Assembly: GCA_021162505.1 (NCBI GenBank)
Contig: JAGGYO010000238.1
Location: forward strand, 1 to 6,163
DNA: 6,163 nucleotides
Direction: 5' to 3'
DNA from: a bacterium
Lineage (GTDB): Bacteria > AUK180
Below the pieces are notes generated by a model. It was not told where the DNA came from and searched no databases. It saw only the letters and a program-made list of their open reading frames with translations. Position 1 is the first letter of the stretch. The number at the start of each line of letters is the position of its first letter. Both the position numbers and the translations under genes were made by a program. Shown here piece by piece: positions 1 through 5,349 of this stretch.

Positions 1-207
1 ATTTGTATCAGGATAATTATATTCCTGTATAACTTCCAATGATAAACTATTAACAAATTCTTGTTCTACTGGTGTTAATTCTTCTTTTTTATTTAAATCC
101 ACCACTTGTTCTTTTACCTTAATCAAAGTATTTGAACCATTTAACATCACCATCGCAATAATCAAAACTAAGACAACAAAAATCCCTTTAAAAATCCTTT
201 TTTTCAT
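1..207 (-). CDS. 5' end of an unrecognised membrane-anchored or exported protein (partial)
   Basis: The first 69 codons of a gene that runs off the left edge of the window. The protein begins MKKRIFKGIF, and residues 10-23 are strongly hydrophobic (FVVLVLIIAMVML) behind a basic N-terminus, so it has a signal peptide or single membrane anchor. No cysteine is seen, so it is not an obvious lipoprotein. Residues 30-69 are polar and acidic, with a likely helical stretch around LTPVEQEFVNSLS. The ATG at 207-205 is chosen because GAGG sits 5 bases upstream (216-213), the clearest Shine-Dalgarno attached to a long frame in this window. A promoter and a leader stem-loop lie just upstream. I do not recognise the family, and the missing C-terminus could hold any domain. 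Confidence 0.72.
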   Translation of the reverse strand, partial: MKKRIFKGIFVVLVLIIAMVMLNGSNTLIKVKEQVVDLNKKEELTPVEQEFVNSLSLEVIQEYNYPDTN

Positions 208-220
208 ATATACCTCATTC

Positions 221-251
221 CCCCTGTTAGAAGTTTTAGTTCTAATCGGGG
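221..251 (-). promoter_or_regulatory. Stem-loop in the 5' leader of the leftmost gene
   Basis: Bases 221-232 (CCCCTGTTAGAA) pair with 240-251 (TTCTAATCGGGG). This gives twelve positions with one T.C mismatch and one G.T wobble, closed by a 7-base loop (233-239). In the minus-strand transcript the structure begins about 7 bases after the predicted start and ends 4 bases before the GAGG Shine-Dalgarno. It is not followed by a T run on either strand, so it is not an obvious terminator. It could stabilise the mRNA or affect initiation. It does not match a riboswitch consensus that I recognise. Confidence 0.5.
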
Positions 252-264
252 CTCTCCTTGATTT

Positions 265-293
265 ATTTTACAATTTTATCCCTATTAATTCAA
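265..293 (-). promoter_or_regulatory. Sigma-70-type promoter for the leftmost gene
   Basis: On the minus strand TTGAAT (293-288) is followed after 17 bases by TAAAAT (270-265). The expected start is an A at 258, which gives a 51-base leader containing the stem-loop at 251-221 and the GAGG ribosome site. The spacing is ideal and the boxes match 4/6 and 5/6. In AT-rich DNA such matches also arise by chance, so the call rests mainly on spacing and placement. Confidence 0.5.
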
Positions 294-318
294 ATTATTT
301 TTAGTTTGCGAGAAAAGA

Positions 319-486
319 GGGACGATAGGTTTTGTCAACATTAAGTAGAATTTTCAGATCTCTATGCGAATATAACAAAAATTGCACGAGTTTTTGAAAA
401 AATTAGAATATTTTAACTAAAAATCCGTAACACTTTTATTATTGGAGATATTCTATATTTTGTCCCCTTTGTCAACCACCGTCCCC
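319..486. repeat. Possible degenerate inverted-repeat element between the leftmost gene and nadC
   Basis: GGGACGATAGGTT (319-331) at the left faces CGTCCCC (480-486) at the right, whose complement reads GGGGACGGTGGTT. The two ends therefore form an imperfect inverted repeat around about 140 bases. TTTGTCAAC also occurs twice in direct orientation (331-339 and 468-476). The interior is AT-rich with no reading frame of note. This looks like a small non-autonomous element or REP-type remnant, but the matches are short. Similar words recur at 5019-5065. Confidence 0.3.
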
Positions 487-496
487 ATATAAAAAC

Positions 497-525
497 TTGA
501 AAAAAAAGTGATTTTACAATATAAT
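497..525 (+). promoter_or_regulatory. Promoter of the nadC operon giving a leaderless mRNA
   Basis: TTGAAA (497-502) is followed by exactly 17 bases and a perfect TATAAT (520-525). Counting 7 bases on from the -10 box puts the transcription start at 532, the A of the nadC ATG. No Shine-Dalgarno precedes that ATG. The transcript is therefore predicted to be leaderless, and the upstream GTG at 508, in the same frame, would lie inside the promoter spacer. Confidence 0.7.
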
Positions 526-531
526 CATATT

Positions 532-1377
532 ATGGAAAGGTTTATACTTGATCTTATTGAACAAGCATTGGTGGAAGACATTAGAAATGGAGATATTACA
601 ACCCTTTATACGGTACCCAAGAACAAAAATGGCAAGGGAGAATTTCTTATAAAGGAAAATGGTATTATTGCCGGTCTTGATATAGTCAAAAAGGTTTTTG
701 AATTAGTTGATCATCGGATCAAGGTAAATTTTAATGTGAAAGACAGTGACAATGTAAAGAACAAACAAATTATCGGAACAATCTCAGGACCCCTGCGAGG
801 GATATTAACAGGTGAGCGGGTTGCATTAAATTTCTTACAGAGAATATCCGGTATTGCCACACTGACAAGGGAATATGTTGATATTGTTAAGAAACACAAA
901 AAAAAGATCAAGATACTTGATACGAGAAAAACCACTCCCAATTTCAGATTTTTTGAAAAGTACGCTGTAAAACTCGGCGGTGGGTATAATCATAGAATGG
1001 GATTATATGATGCGGCAATGATAAAGGATAATCATATTATTGCAGCAGGTGGAATTGAAAAAGCTTTGGCAGACATTGGAAAGAAATTGGGACATACTGT
1101 TACAGTTGAGGTAGAAGTGAAGAGTATTTCCCAAATAAAAGAAGTGTTAAAAAGTAATTATAAACCCAATATCATTATGCTTGATAACTTTAAACCAAAT
1201 AATATAAAAAAAGCCGTTAATATCTTAAAAGGTCACAATATTCTTATGGAGGTCTCGGGAAATATTTCACTTGAGAATATTCACGATTATTTGATTGCCG
1301 GAGTAGATGTTATTTCCATTGGGAAATTGACCCACTCTTATAAAAGTTTGGACATTAGCTTGAATTTAAATTTATGA
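532..1377 (+). CDS. nadC: Nicotinate-nucleotide pyrophosphorylase (quinolinate phosphoribosyltransferase)
   Basis: Transfers a phosphoribosyl group from PRPP to quinolinate with loss of CO2, giving nicotinate mononucleotide for de novo NAD synthesis in the cytosol (EC 2.4.2.19). At 281 residues it is full length for NadC. Family motifs are in order: ERVALNFLQRISGIAT (95-110), LDTRKTTP (129-136), GGGYNHRMGLYD (149-160), IKDNH (164-168), VEVEV (192-196), MLDN (216-219), EVSGNI (240-245) and ISIGKLTHS (261-269). The basic and acidic residues in these motifs form the substrate and PRPP sites in known NadC structures. The in-frame GTG at 508 would add 8 residues, but it lies within the promoter. 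The ATG at 532 gives MERFILDLIEQALVEDI, which fits a normal NadC N-terminus. The gene ends in an ATGA overlap with the kinase. No other NAD gene is in the window. Confidence 0.96.
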   Translation: MERFILDLIEQALVEDIRNGDITTLYTVPKNKNGKGEFLIKENGIIAGLDIVKKVFELVDHRIKVNFNVKDSDNVKNKQIIGTISGPLRGILTGERVALNFLQRISGIATLTREYVDIVKKHKKKIKILDTRKTTPNFRFFEKYAVKLGGGYNHRMGLYDAAMIKDNHIIAAGGIEKALADIGKKLGHTVTVEVEVKSISQIKEVLKSNYKPNIIMLDNFKPNNIKKAVNILKGHNILMEVSGNISLENIHDYLIAGVDVISIGKLTHSYKSLDISLNLNL

Positions 1378-2915
1378 ATATCCTTTTTTTGAAATTCAGT
1401 TTAATTATTTCAATTTTTATATCACTCCTTTTCTTTGAAAAGATCTATGGAAAACATAAATATTTCATTCTTGGAGCTTTTCTTCTTTCCATTATTCTTT
1501 TTCTTATTTCATTTAATAATTTTCAAGTATTCATTATTAAAATATTGATTTTACTTTTTTTTACACTTTTTTTTCTTATTCGAATGTTTATGGAGGACAG
1601 ACCTTATGTTTTTAAGGTATCTTTCATTGCAACAAGCTTCTATCTTATTTATACTATCGTTTTCCTTATAGAGTTCTTATTGGTCAAGCATACTTACAGG
1701 TTCTATATATTGGAAACGATTCCTTTTCTATTGATCTTATTGTTCTATAAAGAAATTGTAAATAAAGACCGAATGAAGATCACGCTATTTATTTTCAATT
1801 TCATTATTTCAATTGTAATGTTCTTTCCAATTATGCTCTTTACCATACAACTTTTTTTTAAAGATTTTACTTTTGTAAATTTTGAAGATATAGTTTTTTT
1901 CTCCTTCATAACAGCGGTTCTATTTACTTCAATAATTGGTTTGATGAGACCGGTATTCAATTATATTTCTCCTATTTACCTGAATATTGACAGATCTTTG
2001 GTAAAATATTTAACCCATTTAATGGAATTAAATAATAAAAAAGGGTCTTTGGAATACACAAATGATTTTATTGTCAAGATCTTTCCATTGGTAAGTTTTA
2101 CCATAAAAGAAAAAAATAGTGTAGTTGAATTTAAAATGGTGGAAAAAAAGGGAAGACCTCTTTTTTTAGAAGAATTTAACTTTATTAATATTGTTAAAAA
2201 ACAATTGAACAGTAAATTAAATAATATTTATTATATGGACGAATTGCAGAATAAATTAGAAGAGATCGAGAGATTGGAGCAGCAATTGGGAGAGATCAAA
2301 GTATTCAGCATCATGGGACAAATGATAGCAACCGTTTCACATCAGCTTCGAAATCCCCTTGCCGTCTTGAAATCCAGTGTTGAATTAATGAGTAATGAAA
2401 CTATGTCAATAGATGAAAGAAATGAAATATTGAAATCAATGACTGAGGAGATCAATCGATTACAGACGATCCTTGAAAAATTCCTGAACTTAGCAAGAAA
2501 GAAGGAGATAAAAAAAGAAAATATAAATGTCAATAAATTAATAAAGAATATCCTTGTAGAATTGAAAACGGATAACGCTTTGTATAAGATCAGAGGAGAA
2601 GAAAGTATCTCCACCAGTAAGGAAATGCTCAAAGAATTATTGAAAATAATTATTCAAAACGGGTTGGATGCTATTTCCAATGTAGAAAAAGGGCAGGTCC
2701 ACATTGAAATAATTAAAGGAAAAATTACCATTAAAGATAATGGAACCCCTATTCATGGGAATAAAAATAAAATTTTCGAACCCTTTTTTACAACAAAAGC
2801 AAAAGGGATAGGGCTTGGGCTTACAATAGCAAAACGCTTAAGCGAAACAATGGGATTGCAGTTGAATTATAAGAAATATGGTGTTTGGAAAAAATTCATA
2901 ATTAAATGGAGCTAA
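1374..2915 (+). CDS. Membrane sensor histidine kinase of a two-component system
   Basis: A 513-residue kinase, the likely partner of the regulator that follows. Residues 1-193 hold about seven hydrophobic segments (near 4-22, 30-47, 51-70, 83-104, 109-125, 135-162 and 172-193), so sensing is probably within the membrane. No periplasmic domain is seen. Residues 200-285 are a soluble linker with no PAS or GAF domain that I can recognise, followed by a short coiled coil (288-310). The dimerisation and phosphoacceptor helix carries VSHQLRNPLA with His323. The ATPase domain has the N-box QNGLDAI (Asn429), DNGTPI (455-460), FEPFFTT (468-474) and KGIGLGL (477-483). The G1 motif lacks its second glycine (DNGTP rather than DNGPG). 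The start overlaps the nadC stop by 4 bases (ATGA) with no Shine-Dalgarno, implying translational coupling. The layout resembles NtrB/ZraS or PrsK-type kinases; the signal is unknown. Confidence 0.92.
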   Translation: MNILFLKFSLIISIFISLLFFEKIYGKHKYFILGAFLLSIILFLISFNNFQVFIIKILILLFFTLFFLIRMFMEDRPYVFKVSFIATSFYLIYTIVFLIEFLLVKHTYRFYILETIPFLLILLFYKEIVNKDRMKITLFIFNFIISIVMFFPIMLFTIQLFFKDFTFVNFEDIVFFSFITAVLFTSIIGLMRPVFNYISPIYLNIDRSLVKYLTHLMELNNKKGSLEYTNDFIVKIFPLVSFTIKEKNSVVEFKMVEKKGRPLFLEEFNFINIVKKQLNSKLNNIYYMDELQNKLEEIERLEQQLGEIKVFSIMGQMIATVSHQLRNPLAVLKSSVELMSNETMSIDERNEILKSMTEEINRLQTILEKFLNLARKKEIKKENINVNKLIKNILVELKTDNALYKIRGEESISTSKEMLKELLKIIIQNGLDAISNVEKGQVHIEIIKGKITIKDNGTPIHGNKNKIFEPFFTTKAKGIGLGLTIAKRLSETMGLQLNYKKYGVWKKFIIKWS

Positions 2916-2916
2916 G

Positions 2917-4206
2917 ATGAAAAAGATATTAATCGTTGATGACGAAGCAAATATGAGGAAAATACTCTCAATGACACTAAATAAAAAAGGTTATGAGGTA
3001 AGGATCGCCGACTCAGGAAAAACAGGATTGGAATTACTACGGGATTTTTCACCCAATATAATAATTTCTGATATGAAAATGGATGAAATGAATGGTTTGG
3101 AATTTTTGAAAAAAGTTCGTATAAATTACGGGAATATTCCCTTTTGTTTTATAACTGCCTACGGGACTGTAAATTCAGCCGTCGAAGCTATGAAGCTCGG
3201 AGCAGTTGATTATATACAAAAACCATTTGAAATGAGCATTCTTTTGGATATAATCGATTCCTATGAAAATAAAGAAAACAAAGACTCGGCAATAGAAGTG
3301 ATCGGAGATTCAAAAGCCACAAATGAATTAAAAAAAATGGCAATCAAAATTGCAAAGACCGATGTTAATACTCTTTTATTAGGAGAAACCGGGGTGGGGA
3401 AAGACCTTTTTGCTAAATTTATTCATGAAAACTCCAAAAGAAAGAACAAACCCTTTATAAAGGTAGACTGCACGGCAATTCCAAAAGAACTCTTTGAATC
3501 AGAGCTTTTCGGACACAAAAAAGGTTCGTTCACGGGTGCCATTGAGAATCGTATAGGAAAGTTTGAAGCAGCTAATAACGGTACCATTTTTCTTGATGAG
3601 ATCGGTACACTAACACTTGAAATGCAGAAAAAATTTTTGCGGGTTTTACAAGAAAGAGTACTTGTTCGAGTTGGTGAAGTAGAGGAAAGAAGTATTGATG
3701 TCAGGGTAATTGCAGCTACAAATGTTGATCTTGAAAAGATGGTTAACGACGGATCATTTCGTAAAGATCTTTATTTTAGATTAAAAAATACATCTTTATA
3801 CATTTCACCTCTTAAAAATAGAAAGGAAGATATTGACCCATTAATTGAATATTTTCTTGGTATCTTTGGTGCAAGATACGGGGCTAAGAAAACATTATCA
3901 AATGAAGCAAAGAAAATATTAACTGATTATGAATTGCCCGGAAATGTTAGGGAATTGGAAAATATCTTGGAACAAGGGTATATTTTAAGCGATGAGAAAT
4001 CCATAGAAAAAAAAGATATTATTTTATCAAACTTATCTAATAACAGCGAAGATAATGTGAATATGAACTTAATTGACACAGAGAAAAAATTGATATTGAG
4101 GGCTTTGGAAATGGCAAATAACAATGTTTCACAAGCAGCAAGGATACTTGGTATCAATCGCAGTAAACTGGTCTATAAATTGGAAAAATACGGAATAAAG
4201 ATCTAA
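2917..4206 (+). CDS. NtrC-family sigma-54-dependent response regulator
   Basis: A 429-residue enhancer-binding activator in three parts. The receiver domain (1-115) has Asp8, Asp9, phosphoacceptor Asp52, Thr80 and Lys102. The AAA+ domain (about 128-365) has Walker A GETGVGKD (156-163), the sigma-54 contact loop as GSFTGA (203-208), Walker B GTIFLDEIG (222-230), the arginine-bearing FRKDLYFRL (281-289) and sensor II PGNVRELEN (341-349). A Fis-type helix-turn-helix lies at 390-429 (VSQAARILGINRSKLVYKLEKYGI). All parts are complete, so it should be functional. The GSFTGA loop differs from the usual GAFTGA at one residue, a variant also seen in active family members. The start lies one base after the kinase stop and GGAG at 2908-2911 gives a usable ribosome site. 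It is probably phosphorylated by the preceding kinase. No clear -24/-12 promoter is visible in the window, so targets are elsewhere. Confidence 0.95.
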   Translation: MKKILIVDDEANMRKILSMTLNKKGYEVRIADSGKTGLELLRDFSPNIIISDMKMDEMNGLEFLKKVRINYGNIPFCFITAYGTVNSAVEAMKLGAVDYIQKPFEMSILLDIIDSYENKENKDSAIEVIGDSKATNELKKMAIKIAKTDVNTLLLGETGVGKDLFAKFIHENSKRKNKPFIKVDCTAIPKELFESELFGHKKGSFTGAIENRIGKFEAANNGTIFLDEIGTLTLEMQKKFLRVLQERVLVRVGEVEERSIDVRVIAATNVDLEKMVNDGSFRKDLYFRLKNTSLYISPLKNRKEDIDPLIEYFLGIFGARYGAKKTLSNEAKKILTDYELPGNVRELENILEQGYILSDEKSIEKKDIILSNLSNNSEDNVNMNLIDTEKKLILRALEMANNNVSQAARILGINRSKLVYKLEKYGIKI

Positions 4207-4211
4207 GCACA

Positions 4212-4301
4212 ATGTTCAAAAGTGACGAAGTCATCCTTGGGCTTGATCCGGGAATTCATACAAATGTAATAACAACAGCACCTTTTCAAAGTGCTGGATA
4301 A
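4212..4301 (+). pseudogene. ruvC: Short frame beginning like RuvC, probably a broken ruvC remnant
   Basis: Five bases after the regulator stop an ATG opens a 29-codon frame starting MFKSDEVILGLDPGIHT. The string ILGLDPGI matches the start of Holliday-junction resolvase RuvC, where the Asp is the first catalytic residue and sits close to the N-terminus. RuvC is normally about 160-180 residues, and this frame stops after the motif. Its last third is encoded by the terminator hairpin of the opposing unit (4276-4296). The likely reading is that a ruvC gene at the end of the nadC operon lost its body through insertion or deletion. No continuation is visible elsewhere in the window. The match covers only about eight residues, so chance cannot be excluded. 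There is no good Shine-Dalgarno. Confidence 0.4.
4268..4296 (-). terminator. Intrinsic terminator of the nucleotidyltransferase unit
   Basis: Read on the minus strand, CAGCACTTT (4296-4288) pairs with AAGGTGCTG (4284-4276) around a GAA loop. This gives nine pairs with one T.G wobble and six G:C or C:G-rich outer pairs. It is followed by TTGTTATT (4275-4268). It lies 18 bases beyond the stop of the 53-residue gene, as expected for the end of that unit. On the plus strand the hairpin is followed by GATAAATCCC with no T run, so it is a poor terminator for the regulator operon. Confidence 0.68.
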
Positions 4302-4303
4302 AT

Positions 4304-4313
4304 CCCCCCCCCC
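4304..4313. repeat. Run of ten C (ten G on the minus strand)
   Basis: An uninterrupted C10 tract in otherwise AT-rich DNA. It directly abuts the stop codon of the 53-residue minus-strand gene (4316-4314) and lies 7 bases from the terminator hairpin. Runs of this kind change length by polymerase slippage. Here the tract is outside the reading frame, so a length change would not alter the annotated proteins. Confidence 0.95.
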
Positions 4314-4475
4314 TTATTTTCTCTTTCCTTTTAACCTCTTTACCTTATATAAAAATCGTAAAGTTTCTTCCAACCATTTTACTTTCATTGCAGCCGGCAT
4401 TTTTAAATATTCCCTTAATTGTCCCTCATTAACCTCATAATAAAATTCTTTTATTCGTTCTTTATTATTTTCCAT
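4314..4475 (-). CDS. Small basic helical protein coupled to the nucleotidyltransferase (53 aa)
   Basis: A 53-residue frame whose ATG (4475-4473) lies inside the last codons of the nucleotidyltransferase gene, an 11-base overlap in another frame. It has no Shine-Dalgarno of its own, so it should be translated by reinitiation and made together with its neighbour. The protein opens MENNKERIKEFYYEV, looks wholly alpha-helical, carries LKMPAAMKVKWLEETLRF at 25-41 and ends in a very basic tail (YKVKRLKGKRK). There is no membrane segment or signal peptide. From memory, short helical proteins with a similar WLEE-type segment occur beside such nucleotidyltransferases, but I know no defined function. 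It might be a toxin-antitoxin partner or an accessory subunit. It is too short to be a HEPN domain. Confidence 0.7.
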   Translation of the reverse strand: MENNKERIKEFYYEVNEGQLREYLKMPAAMKVKWLEETLRFLYKVKRLKGKRK

Positions 4476-4962
4476 TTATTATTATTTTTATTTTTTCTAA
4501 CATTTTAATATCTTGAAGATCTTGCTTTCTTTTAGAATACGATTTCATCTTAATAAGCCCGTCAATGGAAATCACCGGAAATATTACCTCTTCAATATCA
4601 AAATCCACTTTTTTCTCATATTGCACTTTAAAATCAATATTGTGTGACAAAATTATATCAAGTTCTTCATACGGTTTATCATTATTCAAAACACAGAATG
4701 CAATAAGATTTTTATCCTTAATCCATTCTTCTCTTTTTGCCTTATCCGTTAACTCTTCAAGTTTCATCGGCAATTTAGGAGAAAATTTTAATTGGTTTAA
4801 TGCTTCAATCAATCTTTCATAATTTTTGGGATTATTCTCAACAATCATATCAAGGTCATAAGTGAGGCGTGGAACGCCATAAAGATTAACCGCTAAACCA
4901 CCAACTATCAAATACTTGACATTCTTCAGATTTAAAATTTCAAAAATCCTTTTATAGCTCAT
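4465..4962 (-). CDS. MNT/AbiEii-like nucleotidyltransferase
   Basis: A 165-residue protein of the polymerase-beta-type nucleotidyltransferase fold. After a short helix comes YLIVGGLAVNLYGVPRLTYDLDMIV (17-41), with the GG motif at 21-22, the helix that follows it, the PRLT segment and the metal-binding pair Asp36 and Asp38. A third acidic residue is likely Asp102 in EELDIILS (99-106). The C-terminal KMKSYSKRKQDLQDIKML (138-155) matches the basic, Asp-rich tail helix common in this group. Relatives act as antitoxin or toxin nucleotidyltransferases in MNT/HEPN and AbiEii-type systems and transfer NMP to protein or tRNA; the target here is unknown. It is shorter than typical AbiEii toxins. It starts just behind a TATAAT box and overlaps the 53-residue gene. 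All three expected acidic residues are present, so it is probably catalytic. Confidence 0.85.
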   Translation of the reverse strand: MSYKRIFEILNLKNVKYLIVGGLAVNLYGVPRLTYDLDMIVENNPKNYERLIEALNQLKFSPKLPMKLEELTDKAKREEWIKDKNLIAFCVLNNDKPYEELDIILSHNIDFKVQYEKKVDFDIEEVIFPVISIDGLIKMKSYSKRKQDLQDIKMLEKIKIIINGK

Positions 4963-4967
4963 ATTTT

Positions 4968-4995
4968 ATTATACCTTATTTCTTTTATTTTACAA
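4968..4995 (-). promoter_or_regulatory. Promoter of the nucleotidyltransferase unit, predicted leaderless
   Basis: On the minus strand TTGTAA (4995-4990), 16 bases, then a perfect TATAAT (4973-4968). The ATG begins 5 bases after the -10 box, so the transcript should start at or within one base of the start codon. An AAGG at 4977-4974 is 11 bases from the ATG and would not be in the transcript, so it is not counted as a ribosome site. Confidence 0.58.
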
Positions 4996-5246
4996 ATTAT
5001 TAGTTTTCTCAAAATATTGGGACGCCAACTGGTTTATTTAAGGTCCACCATTTTTTTTGTCAAAAGTCAAATAAATTTTGTACTAATTTTTATAATATAT
5101 TGAGTATATAGATTTTGAGTAGACACTTAAGGAATTTATTTACACCCTTAAAATATTCTTAACTTTTTTAAAATTTTGGACGAAGAGATAATTTTCATAC
5201 CCACTAAAAAAACTTAACTTTTCTGGAAGAAGGAGGGGAAAAATAT

Positions 5247-5321
5247 GTGAATAGAGTTAATATTAAAAAAAAGTTAACTTTTTTTTCGGGGTATTTTCCA
5301 GCTATATTGGGAAAATTGTAA
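5247..5321 (+). CDS. Doubtful 24-codon frame behind a strong Shine-Dalgarno
   Basis: AGGAGGGG (5231-5238) is the strongest ribosome-site match in the window. It sits 8 bases before GTG (5247), which opens a 24-residue frame beginning MNRVNIKKKLTFFSGYF, basic at first and then hydrophobic. An ATG two bases earlier (5245) is followed at once by TGA, overlapping the GTG. The frame runs through the A8-GTTAAC-T8 palindrome. It could be a small peptide, the decayed start of a lost gene, or chance. No promoter is convincing. Confidence 0.22.
   Translation: MNRVNIKKKLTFFSGYFPAILGKL
5265..5286. terminator. Perfect 22-bp palindrome A8-GTTAAC-T8, possible terminator of the CPBP gene
   Basis: Eight A, GTTAAC and eight T form a perfect palindrome. 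As RNA from either strand it can fold to a 9-pair, almost GC-free stem with a TTAA loop and ends in eight U. It lies 64 bases beyond the CPBP stop (minus strand). The low GC content makes it a weak intrinsic terminator. A protein-binding palindrome is an equal possibility. Confidence 0.35.
5293..5316. other. Weak stem-loop downstream of the CPBP gene
   Basis: ATTTTCC (5293-5299) pairs with GGAAAAT (5310-5316) around a 10-base loop. It lies between the CPBP stop and the A8-GTTAAC-T8 palindrome. There is no T run after it on either strand, so it does not look like a terminator by itself. Confidence 0.3.
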
Positions 5322-5349
5322 TTTAATATTAATAAGGATGGTACTTTAA

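Larger units (their letters stand above)
4996..5349. other. Non-coding stretch with repeat-like words between two minus-strand genes
   Basis: I see no convincing gene on either strand in these bases. Every frame is broken by many stops. The stretch holds GGGACG (5019-5024) followed by TTTTGTCAA (5055-5063), which are words shared with 319-339. TTGAGTA occurs twice (5100-5106 and 5115-5121), TTAACTTTT three times (5159, 5214 and 5274), and there is a perfect palindrome at 5265-5286. A weak 7-bp stem-loop lies at 5293-5316. A TATAAT on the plus strand at 5091-5096 has no proper -35 box. Confidence 0.6.

Noticed and set aside
469..476. Minus-strand TTGACA boxes (476-471 and 338-333) as -35 elements
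   Set aside because: No -10 box at 16-18 bases and no minus-strand gene directly downstream; better explained as part of the repeat words.
508..531. N-terminal extension of nadC from a GTG at 508
   Set aside because: It lies in the promoter spacer, has no ribosome site, and the added MILQYNHI is not typical of NadC N-termini.
711..941. Minus-strand frame inside nadC
   Set aside because: Antisense to conserved NadC motifs and without a ribosome site or recognisable protein.
1745..1960. Minus-strand frame inside the kinase gene
   Set aside because: Shadow of the membrane-segment coding region; composition only.
2342..2632. Minus-strand frame inside the kinase gene
   Set aside because: Antisense to the conserved phosphoacceptor region; hydrophobic by base composition.
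3927..4157. Minus-strand frame inside the regulator gene
   Set aside because: Antisense to the conserved AAA+ and helix-turn-helix coding region.
4565..4822. Plus-strand frame opposite the nucleotidyltransferase
   Set aside because: Antisense to a clear family member; Ser-rich low-complexity translation and no ribosome site.
5057..5096. Promoter TTGTCA ... TATAAT on the plus strand
   Set aside because: The spacer is 28 bases, and no gene follows within reach.
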